The notes beneath the pieces were generated by a model that ran no database searches, was not told where the DNA came from, and was given only the letters and a program-made list of their open reading frames with translations. Source: Struthidea cinerea (taxonomy: Eukaryota > Chordata > Aves > Passeriformes > Corcoracidae). Taken from it: a DNA stretch of 64,000 nucleotides. Both the position numbers and the translations under genes were made by a program. The stretch covers positions 539,517 to 603,516 of the forward strand of contig VZTI01000467.1 of the NCBI GenBank assembly GCA_013397865.1, read 5' to 3'. Below, piece by piece: positions 12,601 through 27,600 of this stretch. Each line of letters starts with the position of its first letter. Position 1 is the first letter of the stretch.

Positions 12601-15600
12601 GCTCGGGCATCAGTCTGCCAGGTGGGTTGGCTTGGACCTGTTTTTCTCCCACTGAGTTTTAGTCATCCCCATTATTACTTCTTTCTGTGCACTTCTTTTT
12701 GATCTGCTGTTGAAATGTGATTGTATGAAACTCGGTAATTGTTATCATGTAACTTCTTCCACTATATTTACATGTGGATGGTTAATCAATAAATCAGATT
12801 GAAATTGATTATAAATACTTACTGCTAGCTTATATTCCTGAGCACTGGAAAACAGCAAATAGTTCGGGAGTTGTTAGTTTATTGTAATAGGCAATTATTT
12901 GCTAATACAGCCAAATCAAACACTTGTCTGACCTGCACTGAGGCTGAACTTGACATCAGCTGTAGGATTCCTCTCACCAAACTTTGCATATGTTAGTGTC
13001 AGTTTAGGCTGCTTCTACTGCAGATGAGAAAACCCAAACACCCTTGGGAGTACACTTCTTCCCTCCTTTTTTAGGAACAAAATATCCTGCATTATCTCTC
13101 CCTGGACTGCAGCAAGGGGTGGCTGCCTGACTTACACTGAACTCCTAACTTGTAGTGCACCAATGTAGGTGACAGACATCTTATGCACTTAACTACAGCA
13201 CATTTGGTGTCTGGCAAATTGAGAAACATTTTCTGAAGAAGATAAAGCCATCAAAGTAACCTTGGTCAGAAATAATGCTAAAATTTGAGTGTCATAAAAA
13301 TGGTGTTAAATGTTACCTCATTTAGCAGTAAACTTACTTCAAGGTGATGTAAGAAACTGTATGAAATAAATATTGGACTGCAAAAAGAAACATTAAAGGT
13401 TTGGTGAAGTAGCTCTGGTAGTTTGAAGAGTGAGGTGAAAAGAGTCTTTTGATTTACTCTGTGGCTGAAATAGGTTTCTCATCATAATTAAAGACGTGAT
13501 CTGTTGTCACCAGTACTTTCTAGGAGCGTTCCTAGAAAAAACTGAGGCCTCAGAAAAGTCTGAAGTGACCCATTTAAAAACATTCTTTTTTTTTTAGTAA
13601 TTTGTATGAAGCAAAATTTTGAAAAAATCAGAAATGTCCATGTAAAGTTAGTGCTTCTCTCTGTCCCTGTGACCTTACCTTATAGAGTAAGCACTAAAGT
13701 CACCCTTTGATGAGGGGGAGATTTGAAGTACTCTGTATGATTACAGTGACATTTGCTGGCTTGTTCCAAGGAACTGGTCACCAGTCTTACTGAAATATTT
13801 TTTCTCAGTGGGATTCACACAGTTCTTTCACTCAGTTCTTTGGTAGTGTGTACTCTTTGTTAATAAATAACAAGGTGATGATCGGTCATGTGGAATTCCT
13901 GTTCCCACTGAAATCCAAAGCAAAACGTACAGAGAATTCAGTGAAACAAGCAGCTTGAGAATCTTTATGTTTTATGCTCTCCTTTGCTTGTTTAAATACT
14001 CCTGATTTCCTTGCCAGAAATGGACCGTCTTTTTTACCAGTGCTACAAAGAGTACATTGCTTTTCTGTTCCTAAAGCAAAGTATGTTTTCCTATTTCCAA
14101 GGAAGATATTTTTGCATTTATTAGCCATGACCCATCCCTTCATTTCTGAAAGAACTGCATCTGTCGTTAAGACCCAAGATGATCGAATGGGTTGGGACAG
14201 ATTCCATACTAAGTTTATACTGACAGAGCCTTGGAGGTTCAAGACCAGGCCTACAGATTCTAGTGAAACTTCAGGTATACAAAACATGAAGTTATACCGT
14301 GTACTGAAATATAGTTGCTTGCCCATAGCAACTGAAACAGAATGCTCTCACCCCTAGCAAAAGGTCCTTCTACCTCCTAAGAATTTGTTTTATGGAAGTA
14401 ATTATTTCTGAAAGCTGTAACTGAGAAGAATGGAAGAAGTTTCTAAGATAAAACTTCCAGATGTGCTAAGTGGTCAGATAGGAACTGCTGGACATGGGGG
14501 ATTCCCAAGGCTTGTCATCACTGAGAGCGTTGCTCTCCGAATTGTCTAAGCCCATTCAGCAATTACTGGCAGATTGGCAGAGTTATGATGATAATATAAA
14601 AAATAGTAAGATCTTAAAAATTTGGGGGAATGGCTGTCCCAGATTTGTGTCACTGCTAACAAAAAAGCTGCATCTCATTTGAGGACCTAGACAGCGTGCT
14701 GGTATGGCTGCCTTAGCCGCACGAGAAGGTGTGACCTAAACCCGCATATTAAGAGGCAATATTACAATAATTTGGTTACAAGACAGAAAACTGTAATGAG
14801 TTGTCGCCATTGCGTCTGAGACGAGTAAAGAAAACGACACAGAGTCCAGGCTTATGAACAAGCAGAAGCGCTTTAATAATTTTCTGACTACTTTTATAGG
14901 ATAGATCGCAAAAAGTGTGTTGAATGGCAATAGGTAATTGGTTCCTCGGCCATCCACCCCTTGAGAGGATTGGCCAAGTCCTAAGATACCTATTCCAAAA
15001 TATTTTCAAAGTTAAAACCATAACAATCTTGCAAAACAGCCTGCCAGGTGCAAGAAGTTTATGAAACTGTGACCTTGTTTAAAATAGTTTGGATGGGAAA
15101 GACAGTCTTCTCACAGAATATTGAGAAAAGGCTGAAGAATTTCTCCGCTTCTAACTTTTCAGCATCTACAATGAGTCATCTTCATTCATTCCCATTCTCA
15201 CAGAGCTGCTTCTTTGCTTTGTATGTACAGAAGTGCGGATGTCTCACAGTCCCAAATAGACCCAAGCAGCTTTACCAAAAACACTCACACCGCTGTGTGA
15301 TGTGTAAATGTCTACTCTACATTAGCCAGCAGAACTGTAGGTTTGTAAAGCAGATACCTCTGGAAGGTGTGCATCTCCTGTCTGGGCAATATCCAGTCAC
15401 TGGTCAGTATGTACAAGAGAGCAGAATGACATCTTGAAAGAGCAGTTGGAAGGGAAATAAAAAAGGGAAATGGGAAACAGGAACAGTACAGTTTGAAAAT
15501 AAACCTGAGAAGGGGCCTCACAGGACTGAGGAATTTTGTGGCTAATAAGGCATTGACTTCAGTGGGTATAAGGCTATGACTGAAGAATCACAGACCAATG

Positions 15601-18600
15601 AAGGTTGGAAGGGACCCCCAAAGGTCTCCATCTGACTTCCTGAATCAAGCAGATTCCATTGGAGCAGATTACACAGGGCCTTGCCCAGGCTGGGTTCTGA
15701 CACCTTTAAGGATGATGTTTCTCTGGGTGCCTGTTTAAATGTCCAGGCATCTCCATGGTAAATGTTTTTTCCTCACATTGAGTACGAATTTGATATTGTA
15801 GCTTGCTTTCCTTGTACACTGCAATACGACTCCCCTCAAGAAAAGTCAAGTCTTTTCTTCTTAAGAACAAATGTAGTTCTCTCAGCCTCTCCTCATGTGT
15901 CCTGTGCTCTGGTCCCCTGATCAACTTGGTGGCCCTGCATTGAATTCACCTCAGTGTGTCCTTGTCCGTCTTGTACTGGGAGCCCAAAGCAGGCCACAAT
16001 CCTCCAGGCATGGTCTTGCAAACAGAAAAAGACAAGAGTCATTTGCCCTAGCCTGCTGGCTACACTCCTGCTAATACAGTCCAGCCTTTGATTGATCAGG
16101 GGTACACTGCTGATGTACTCATTTATTTATGTTGAAGTTCTGAGTTGAGACCCTTGAGACTTTTTCTGCCGTCAGTTTTAAGGTAGCAAGTTTTTGTCCA
16201 GCTTGTCCTGCTGCATGGGCTTTTTCCATCCCAGACATGGGGCTTTTTGTCTTTGTTCTACTCCTGAGGTTTCTCTCAACCCGATTTTCCAGCCTGTCCA
16301 GCAATGTATTGACTGTTCCCCTCAGTCTGGTGTTAGACGCAGCCTTGCAGAGAGCATAAAGGAACGGTGTGCCAGAGTTTGTTGAAATAGGTAACTTCTT
16401 CTCACTGAAAAGTCTTCATGTCTTGTGAGCAGGATGTGAGGAGTTGCAAGCACAAACAGCTTCGTATTATGAGCTTATAAACTGCTGGCAAAAATAACTC
16501 AAAGTCACTGCAGGTAGTTCTTTCCTCCAGAGTGAAGTCAATACCACTTTATCATTAGTCTGTCACTGGACAGAGCACTGGAGGACAATTTCAAAAATCC
16601 TACACTTCAGACTGTGTTCCAGGATGTATCACACTTAAGTGTATGGACTGGGTGAGGGGAAATGGTGTATCATACATCTGGGACAGCTCAAGCATCTGAG
16701 ACAGTCTTTAACTGTAGATTTCACAATCTTAGAATAGGAGAGTTTATTTTCCTTTAGCTGGTCTCTCCATCAGATGATTCCCAGTCTGATGCCACAGCTG
16801 CATGATTTGTGTAAAATGTCCAGACTGCTCATTTTAGAGTTAATAGTTTCCTTTTTGCAACCTGTTGGTTTTATTCACCAAGCTTTTAACCCTTGGGATG
16901 TTGACAGAACTGCCACGTTGTTCCCCTGCTGTTCACAGCCACACTTCTCGGTATTTTCTTCTCTTTGTGGAAGGTGGTGGGAGCCCAGTAGCAATTCCCA
17001 AATCCCTAAAAAGTGATTAGCAATTATTGTTCTGCAAGTGCTTAATAGGGAGATTAAGACAAGCCACCAGGTGTTTACACAATAACACTCAGTAGCGTGG
17101 AAATTCAGCTCTCACTATTACAAGGCGTAAGGAGGGTAAATGCCTGCCCTTGGAGAAACGAGCAACTATTTTGATGCTTGTATTACACCTCATTTTCTCC
17201 AGTAGAGTATGTGGTTCTGTTTTTTCTTAACTGATAGGGTTTTGTCTGTGTTTTTAGTAGCAGGATTGATCTGTAACCACGAGATCAGTTTCTGTTAAAG
17301 GTGTTTTTCTTGCACCATCCGTTGGCTGCAAAGCTGCTTTTTTAGACCATCCCTTTGTATCTAACATGGCATATTTGTATACAGCAACAATGGAAGGGAG
17401 CTATGCTTCACACTGAAGCTTTGAAATAAATGATAGTGAAATAGCTTAGAAAGAGCACAAATGCCTTTCTGTAACAAATTGTATCATTCACGGTGTCTTT
17501 TTTCTGTTTCAGGAGGTTGGAAGCATTATCGGAAAGGTCAGAAAATAACTTTATTTATATTCATGTCAAAATATTGTATATCAGTTCTCTTTTCTTAGCC
17601 CAGGCTAACAGGGGGTTTTTTGTCTCTTTAACAGAAAGGTGAGACAGTGAAGAAGATGAGGGAGGAGGTAAGACAAGCCTTGATGTCTTCACTTGTATGC
17701 CTTTCCAGCTCAGAGAACAGGAAGTTCAGCATGTGCAGACCGATGCTGCCATCAAGTGGGCAGATCGTTTAACAGCCCCATTCTTCGCAAGCGGTGGGGT
17801 ATAAATATGCTGGCCTAAATTAAACATTGTTGTTAATGTAATCTCCTTATCACTGCCTCAGTCTGGAGTCTTTCATTCCCACAGCGATGTGCCTGCTGCT
17901 GTCTTATCTCAGGAACAGCTCACCAGCGTGATTCTGTGCATCAGACCCACTGTATCTTTCATTAACATACCAACATCAGATCTGCACATGGCTTGGCCTC
18001 CTGGTAGAGTTTCCAAAAATCTGAAACCAGGTGTTAGACTGATGCACGTCAAGTTTGAGCGTAGACACAAGCTTCAGCAGAGCTGGAGCCAGACTTGTGT
18101 AAGCCAGAGCATCTCTCTGCCATGTCTTGGCAAAGCCTTAGCTTTTTCTCATTTTGCAGCTGTGAGTGGATGTGGGCAGGGTAGACCTGCACATCTGCCA
18201 TTCACATCCTTTGAAAAGGCTGAAGACACAAAAGGATTAAAACAGAGCCCTGCATAAACCTCAGCCTCCCCAGCGTCTGCAGGCTTCTTTGCCTGACACA
18301 GAGCAAGCTGTGCTGTCTTCAGAGGAGTGTGCTCAGGTGAAGGCTACAGACCCACACTGGTCCTGCAAGGCAGCACATCTTACCTGGAGATCCATATAAT
18401 TTTTCTGCTTTGAAGCAATTGCTGAAAGTATAAGTTAAAAGACAAATCCTACTGTTTAAAACTTTAGCAGTGTAGTGTATAGAGGATGCCTCAAGAAAAG
18501 TCAATTTGGCTCTAGTAAAGCTGCAGTACATTACTGTGTCAGCTGCTTTGTTGTTTTCTACTCCGATAGAAGGTCTGTGGCAGGGAAATGTCAAAGTATT

Positions 18601-21600
18601 TTAGTAAAGAAAATTGCAGACATCCGTCTTTAAATACACACAATAGGGATTGTGTGTATTTAAATGTGCATTGTCAGGCTGAGTTCAGAGCTCCTTTTTT
18701 GAGGACGTGTTTTCACCCAGGTTTTCACACGTTTGCTAAGACTTAAAGAAAAAAAAGATAAGAAAAAGTGTTTCCAGTGTACTAGGTAAACCTAACAGTT
18801 GATTAAACACCTTTTAGTGTAATTAATTACGATCATGAGCAGATGTCTTTGTATATAGATTATATGCACAGAAGAGAAGCCATCATTGGAGAGTGCTCCT
18901 GACTTCTGAGTAAAACATCTTAGAAAACACGTATGATCCCTGGTCTCTCTTTCAAGATGAATATCAAATGTTGTTCTTCCAATCCTGGACACCTGTTGTC
19001 ATGTATATGTGGTCAGAAGACGCTTTATTTGTTTGGTTGTTTTTTTAAAATAATGGAGTTTTATGCATCTTTATATCACCGCAGGACTAAGAGGCTGTGT
19101 CTTCACATGATGGTAACTTGGTGCCTCTTTAAATGACTGCCTTCTTCAGTACTTCTTTAAAAGCAAAATGCAACTTTTATTTTGACTTCCCTGGCAGATG
19201 TGGCAGGGTGCATGCCATCTTTATGGCGTGAAATGTAGCTCTGTCTTTGGGGAAATGTCAGAGACAATTCTGTCATTGAGGAAATGTCAGAGATTACTTC
19301 AGGCCTAAAGAAAAGTACAGAACCCTCAGTTCGGTACCCAGGTCTGTGGCAGCAAGATTTTTCTAGTATTGTTGAGCTTTGGTTTTTTTCATGTTGTGTG
19401 GGGGTGCTGTCATATGGGGAAACACAGTCTCTTGCTGTAGAGCAGCAGCACGCTGTGGGTAAAGGCTGGGACACAAAGCACATCAGGAGCTGCGTAGTGA
19501 CCCTGCAGGCAAAGGGCCAAACTAACCCAGGTTGTCTCACATTTGCTCACATTTGCTGATACCTGAGCAGGTCAGTGCCTGTGGGTGAGTTGAGGCTCCA
19601 GTGACTTCTTAGGCTGCATTAACACATTTCTATGACTGAAACCTCAGGGAACACCTAGGGTGGCTCTTACCTGAACTGGATTTGGTTGTTACTTAGACCA
19701 AGATCCTCTTAAATATCTATTAAAAATATATATAAATTTATAAATATATCAAACCCCCTGGTTCAGAGGTTTTCTCTGCACTGCCACAGTGGCATAAAGA
19801 GGACCAAGTATACCTGAGGGCCAGCCTGGCTCCTCTACGAGACTTCTGGTTTTCTAACTCCGTCCAACAGGCTCCTTGTCTTATGGACACAGTACTGCTG
19901 CTGTTTCCTGTCTTACTCCTTTAAAGGGTTGCTCAGTGCATATTGATTGGCTGCCTTCACATGCGGCACATCTACAAGGAGCCTTCTCCACAGTGCAAAG
20001 TGAGGCCACAGTAGAAAGGCAGAGAGGCCAAGCCCCTTGGGGCTCCAAACCAGAGAAGTGCATCATTTCTAGGAGATGCTGGTGCTTCCTGGAGACAACC
20101 ACCTTCTCTTAAGTTCTGTAGCTCCAGTCCTACTTAAGGTTAATCCTGCAAGAGGGAAGGGAAAAGACTTGATTATGCAATTATTTGCAACTTTGAGTTA
20201 CAGAAGTGCTATTTGCATACTGCGAAGAAGGCCGCATAAGGATTTACCCAGACAGAATCCGGCTTCCCACAGCTACATGAATTTTTGAATGTGATCAGTT
20301 TATGCTGAAATTATATGATGTTGGGGCTACAGTTGTAGGGGAGGGAATTAGATGCCTCAAGGCATTCCTTTCCAAACTATATCCCTAATCCTACTTAGTT
20401 TCCTCCTGGGAAGTATAACTTTGCAAAATATTTTTTTCCTTTTGACAGAGTGGTGCTCGAATCAATATTTCAGAAGGGACTTGTCCAGAGAGAATTGTGA
20501 CAATAACAGGCCCAACAGATGCAATTTTTAAAGCTTTTTCTATGATTGCACTAAAATTTGAAGAGGTAAGCAAATAATTTTTTTTCTCTCTTCGAGTTGA
20601 AATACAAACACTGTGTGAATTTTCTCATGTTTGCTTTAATGTTAAATAGGATTTGTTTAATGTTCTATTTAATAGCAATGAAAATGGTTGTATTTTTATA
20701 AATGCTTTTGGCAGCAATGCTGAAGAAAAATAATGGGTCAATTTACAAGATGTTTGATCATTTCTTTTGCTTTTTGGAGGCTTCAGGGAAAAGCAATTGC
20801 TTCTAGTAATGTGCGCTAATGGTAGGAAAAATGTCTTGGAAAAATTCTATTCCCATTGTGGGTTTGATTTGAAAAGAATAATTGCCTAACTTTTAACTCT
20901 CTGTTTATATGAATCCAGTTGGTATGGATGTAAATGTTATATATGTCAAAATGAATGTATAACTCATTTAACTAGAAATTTTTTATTTTAAAAACAAACT
21001 ATATGATTACCAATTACCACATTTAAAGCTTGTCTTTTAAAACCAATTAAAGTAAAGGCACTCAGAATAAGTAAGGCAAGAGCTCAATTCACTGTAGACT
21101 AATTGTTCTGTGCAGATATGTATCTAAATTGCTGAGATTTCCTTCAGTTTTATGGACCAACTACAATTAGATATGGTCACCATATTAATGGAGAACCTCA
21201 CAGAAAAGGCAGCAGAGTACAGATCATGAGCCCTGGTCACTCTGGAGAGGATTTAGCTTCCTCTGCTTTTGAAAACTGTATGTCTAGTCCAGGCATCTCT
21301 CCTGTCCTCTCTGGAGAGGCAGATGCCCCTGCAGGAAGCAGTTCAGCTTCTCCTGATGGAGGAGCTTGAAGACAGGTGGACTGAATCACCTGCAGCAGAA
21401 GCAAAGGGCAGGGCCTCTCCAGAATGGATTAAACTAGAGGGATGTTAATCCCTTTCTTAAGAGTTCTTATTTCTCCAAGTCAACGAGGTTAGTCTCCACA
21501 TCTCCCCATAGCATAGGGAGATGATGGAACTGATGAGAATTACCAACAGGTGCCTTTATTTACCCGTGGCAATTGTTCAAGTTTAGAGCAACAGAACTAG

Positions 21601-24600
21601 AAGAGAGCTCATAAGTCATCAGATGCAGTTGTCTTCTAGAATAAACTGTATGTCTTGAACTTGCAACTTCACAGCATGATCAAAAAACAGTTAGATTTTT
21701 TTCTATTTTCTCATATTGGGCCCACAGCTTCAGGTCTCTGATAATTAGACACGTTCTTTTTGCTCCTCACCTGCATTTATTCAGGAGCAGTTCATGCAGC
21801 TTGGTTTCTGTGCCAGCACTGGCCATTAGTTTAGATAATTCTTGACTTTCCATCCCTGAGTATTCCCTTTCTAGCTAGATATATATTTAGAAACTGATTT
21901 TATCCCCTCACACCCTTGCTTTTTCCAGAGTGAGTGATCCAAGCACAGTCTTTCAGAGGATGCATTCCCCACCCCTCTCATGACTCTAGCAGTCCCTGTC
22001 CACCTTTTTCCAGTTACATTTTATGTTAAATGTGTGGGTTAATTGTGGACAGGTTGCAAATGAAGTTACACAAAGGCTTATTTAGTGGCATTAACAGTCC
22101 CCTGTCCTACTTATCATGCTATCACATCCCTGCCACTGCTGGAAATGCCTCACTTCCTACTAGTGTAGTGCTTTGCACACAGCCATGCTTTGCCTGGTGG
22201 GTGACCCCAGCTCCTGCTCAGGTGTTTTCACCTCTTCAGTCTTGGCAAACATTCCTGTCAGCTCCAGACAAATGACCCCTTTTTTTTTTAATACTGCAAA
22301 TGTCAATCCAATTTTTATTTTTTCAGTCCTTCATGGGTTTTCAGATCTTCCTGTGTGATACTCCAGTCTTTCAAAATGTTGATGAAATGTCTTCGTTTTG
22401 TGGCATGGCACATTTTATAAGAATGCTTGGGGATTTTTTCTTGCTGGTTATTAATGAAATAATGATTTTAAGGTTTAAGCCTGCAGAACCACACAAGTAA
22501 TTCTGTCTAACCCAATTTTAAAACCTCCTATTGTCATCTCTTTCTCCTCTTCATCTCCTACCCATCATGGACCAATCCCTGTTTCTTCTAGTTTAAGAGG
22601 TAGCTTGGTGTACAGTGCCATACCCTCCAGTCCAGAGAGTCCTGGAGAGAGCAGTGTCTCTGCTCTCTACAGGAAAAACATGTTCCTTATCCTGTAAAAT
22701 GCTGAGAGAATCATTAGCACAGATAATCCCTGCCAGTTCCCACCAAAATGAGTACCCAGTGGAAATAATGCTGCATTTTTCATAAAAATATCAAACACTG
22801 CACAGCATCAGATCCCCAGCCCACCACCCAACGCGACGTAGTCTTTTAAAGTGCTGTAGGTAGCAATAGGCAAAGAAAGCTGAAATTCAGGTATCTGCCT
22901 GGATTTTGCGCTTATTTGCTCTTGCAGGTTTTAGAGAGTAGTCTGGCTCTTTGCATGAGCATTAGCAAAGGAGTATTGGCACTCACTGCAGATCAAGTAC
23001 TTTTCTGAAATATCTGTATTTAGTTTTAACATAATTGGTTTGTGGTGTATTTAAAAGAGCAGCAGTAAAGAAATATGTCTCATATAATCAGTTGGATTTC
23101 CTGTAAATCTTCCTGCCAATAAAAAGAGGTAACTGTAATGCTCTGGAGGCAAAATAAAGTGCTGTTTCAGAAATTACAAATTAGCTAGCTACCAAGTGCT
23201 ATTTTTCATGCATATCTTTTTGCTGGAGAGTTCTTCAGCCATTAAAAAAATTCAGTCCCCCTCTGGTTATTGCAGCTGTATTGAAACAGAAGAAAAAAGA
23301 GGCATGTGTGAGACTGCTGCTTTGAGGGATCTTTTTGGTATTTATTATGCATGCCCACATGGAGACCTTGAACCCTTAATTTCAACCCTAGGGCTGTATA
23401 CCTGGGGAGAAGCAGGTCTAGGAAGACATAGAAATCTTGGAATGCTTTTCTAATGTTAGTGAAAATCTCAAAATGTATCAGGTAGATAGGAAAATAAGAA
23501 AAGTATTCTTCTTGTGGTTGATCTGTAGCCTTATATCTCTTTGCTTTGACAGCCTTCCTAATGGAAGTTGCTTTTCTAGCAGACTTATGATGAATTTACA
23601 AGCTAGGTAGATATTTACATCAATACCTAAAGTCTTCACTGCAGGGGAGAAAGAGAGTTGTTAGAAATGGCACTAACCCAGGAAGACCACTGGAATTACA
23701 GGAGGGGACGTTTTAGTGCAGTCATTTTTGGACTGGAGGCTGAGACCCAAGAAATGAAGCTGTAACTTCATTGGTGAGTGGGGCAGCTCTAGCTTTGCTT
23801 GTAAATCTGCATAATCCACTGAAGCACGTGGTACTTAAGCACTGGGATAAGCAGCAGGCACAGCTCAGTAGTCAGACCTTCTCCAGATAAATAAGAAAAG
23901 GGTTTTTGGAATCCTTTTGGTTCCTCTGCAAACATCTATGACGAATTTGCTCAGCTCTAGGAGGAAGGACAAGAGAAAAGCAAGGTGATAAAAACAGTCA
24001 GGATGATGCGTTTCTGACAAACATTAATTCTTGCCAGTACAACTGTGGTCAGTCCTGTGGTGGTCATTTCCAAGTGAGGAGCCACCTCACAGAATCCTCC
24101 TGGCTATGAAAATTGGACGGTTTAACATTTCCTTTGAAACCAGAAAGAAGAATTTTGATACGTTTTTTCCTTGGAGGTTTGGTAGGTTTCGGAGCTGCCA
24201 GGTTAGCTTGCCTTGGGAAGCCTTACGTGCTATGACCGTGGGATGCCAAGAGGTAGGGATGCTGCTGGCTCTTCAGCACTTCCAGGCTCCCAGTTAGCCT
24301 GTCTTGGCTGAGGAGCAGCCCACCAAGCAGGGAGAAAGCCATGCAAGGTCCAGCCCTAGTGTCTGCCAGAGCCCTGAGGAAATGGATGCAATGCCGCAAA
24401 AAGTTAGAGGTTAAAGAAATAGGAATCTCCCAGTTTGAAAGATGACTGTTCTGTGGGAAAGTCTCCAGCCATCCCTTCTTGGAAGCCTGTAGTTCTGACG
24501 GGGATTTTTTCCTGCTTATTTCTCGTTTGTCATGTTTTTAAGCTGGAATAGTTCCTGTATGCACTCCATGCTGCTGAGCCCGCGTGTTTCGATTTTGCTC

Positions 24601-27600
24601 TTCTTAAATGATGAGGGCAAAATAAAGAGAACAGTGGCCTCCAGTTCTTGCAAAGTACTTTTGAAGGCAGGAAATTCAGTGAAGGCTTTGAGGCCAGGCC
24701 ACATATGATGTGGAAGTAGAAGACATTATTAGGTTTCGTGCTGTGTGACTGAAGAGGATTATTTACCTCCATGTGCCTCCACCTGACACAAACATGGTAC
24801 AGTGAGATGGCATCTTCCAGCTGAAAAATCAGTGTAACATTATCTCAGATACATGGGTACTGCAAAATTCTGTTATCCCTCTGGCTTTATTTTGGACTGC
24901 AGTCTCTCACTGACACAGCCACTAAACAGAATGTAACAGTGAATTACTACTGGCTGGCAGAGGAATGATTTGGTAGCTGTCTTGTCACATGCAGCAATGC
25001 CTCATTCCATTCAAGATTTTATTTTCTTCTCTTTTAAGCTAAGTAAGGTCATACCAAGCCATTTCTTGGATGGAAGAATGCTGCCATCACAATTGGGGAG
25101 GTACTGTAGGAATCAGTGCTGGTGTCACTGGGCTCCCACACTGGTTCAGTGAGATGTGCAGAGTTGCTTGAAGTGCTGAGCAGTTTTGTTGTTGATTGAG
25201 TTTTTTATAATTTTGGGGTCCTGAGTGTACAATATATGCACTTTTTTTTTTTTTTGACAAGTGATAGTCTTTGTAAGCATAGGAAATCACATCAGTTCTG
25301 TTTGCTGGAACTCTTGTTGCATCATAAATGACTTAGTAGGAAATGCATGTTTTCTCATTCCTGTCCTAATCTTTTAGTAACATTTCTGTGAAGAGTATAA
25401 TAGCTGTGCCATGGCACCTCACAGATGGAGGAGAGTCTTCCCAGTTCATAGTGAGCATTAACAAAACGCTCTGAGATTCTCTTGAGTTGTTGAACAGCTG
25501 CAGTGCAGCTTGTGGCTTTTTATTTTTTGATCCTAAGTTCCCTCAAAGCATCCCACTGATCAGTGGGAAGATAAGCTTTATCTTTTCCTCTGTGATGAAG
25601 TCTTTAGAGGGATTGTTTTGTCTTGCCTACAGGATTTTGAACAAACAAAATATATTTAAAGCAACTTAAACCTTGCAACAAGTAGTATATTGAAGTGCTT
25701 ATGGGAGTGTGTAGTGTAGTCTCATTGGATAGTGGGATCCACGGATATGTGTTATGTTACCTGGACGCAGGCAATTGCTGTTCTGCTGAGCTTTTTGTAC
25801 TCTGGTTACATAACCATGATGGAAAAGATTTTAGAAATTGTGTAGTGCTACAAATATTTATGGACCTGCTACAAAAGAGAAATTAAATGTAGAGGGCAGC
25901 AAAATACTTATCAAAATCATCTAATTTTCCCTGCTTCAGATTATTCACAGGTTCTTAGTCATTTGTTTTTTTAACCGTTTTCTTTTGAATCAAATCTGGG
26001 AAGTGTGAAATGTGGAGACGTATTATACAGTGTAAATGTTCTAACTGAGGTGGTGAAAAAGACACCAAAACAGGTTTTGGAAGCCTGTGAATCCAAAAGC
26101 CTCTTTGCCTTTTCCACATGTTTTGGCTGGTCTAATGGCAGACACCATCTCCTCCTCCTAGTCCTGCCCTCTGGTCCCACAGCACGGATCTTGCAGTGCC
26201 GGACATCCGAAGGGCTCCTCTGGCACGAGCCACTTCATGCTTACGGTGTATCACCAGCAGAGCTGTGATGGGCTTTCCTTACCACCAAAAACAAGCCACA
26301 GCTGCCTGCACACTGCCCAGGTCTCCACAGAGAGCCTGGGTATTTGCTCTGAGCCCTTCAGTGCTCACCAGGAGTGACAAATCCCCCACTAATACTTGCT
26401 GACACTGTGATTACAGGACATAAATGCTTCGATGACAAACAGCACGGTGACAAGCAAACCGCCTGTAACGCTGCGGCTCGTCGTCCCAGCAAGTCAGTGT
26501 GGATCCCTTATAGGAAAAGGAGGTTCCAAAATCAAAGAAATCAGGGAGGTAAGTCTTGGGATGCGTGCTGGGGACACTGGCCAGCTCAGCATCCTACTGC
26601 AGTGTGCCCTGCCAGCATCACCCATTACACTTTACTGATCACAACAACATGAGCATGTGTCGACTGAAAAACCTGGAAAAGCCTTGCTCTGGGAGAAGCA
26701 GGGAATCCAGCACAGCTGGACGTGTACTTCCTCGACACTAAAGACCATATGTGAAATAGAGAAACAGCTTTACAATGTATAAAGTCTTTCATGCACAATT
26801 AAGCAAATCAACAGTGACAAATGGCTCTTCAAGTTTCTCTTTGGGCACAGACCCCTGCCCAGCAATACTCAAGTGACCCCAAGTCAAAGAGGTGCAGCCA
26901 TTTCCAAATTAGTTACCGCCCTTTACGATCAGAGAAAAACCCAAGCAGCACTAGGGATTCCAGGCTAGTAGATCTACTTTCTAGAGAAGTGTGATTTTCA
27001 TGCTCCTTCCCTGTTTCTTCTGAATGTCACTGGGCCACAGCTGACCTGATTTGATGCATTCCAAACACATGCAGAATTTATATTTAGTCCAGACTTTAGC
27101 TAGAGGTAGTCACTCAGTGTGCTAGCAGCCACGTTTTTGTCTAACCAAAAGATGCAAAAAGTACCATACAGTGCCTGTTTTAACTCTTCCATGCATGACT
27201 GTAACATGCCAAGCCAAGGATCTGGTGTTTGTAATCACGCATACAAGAAAATCAGGTACATGCTCAGTCATATAGAGAAAATCTGAATAGGACGTTTCAG
27301 AAAAATGGATTGTTATCCTGGAGGAAGTGACAATATTCCTTCTAAATTTGAATTCATTCAAACATGGGATGAAGTGTTGAATACTAAGATAACATGTTGA
27401 TCCATTTTTTTTAATTTGCCTGTGTCAAAACAGGCTCTACGAAGTTGAAACTTCCTTTTTTTAATCTAAAATGTGGATTCAAGAGAGTAGGTTTTATGGA
27501 GCTTTTAAGTTGATTTCTTAGTTGTGTTAAAATAGGAGCAGGCATGAATGTGAACTGTGTACTGGTGAGTGCTCAGCTCTAGGTTTTACAGCTGTCCATA

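Larger units (their letters stand above)
3688..17512 (+). other. PCBP3: PCBP3 intron 1 (13.8 kb)
   Basis: Large AT-rich intron with no coding sequence recognised. It holds a worn CR1-like relic near 6.93-7.06 kb, a probable LTR at 14.76-15.03 kb and a CR1 fragment at 15.59-16.36 kb. The rest shows nothing I can name. Confidence 0.8.
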
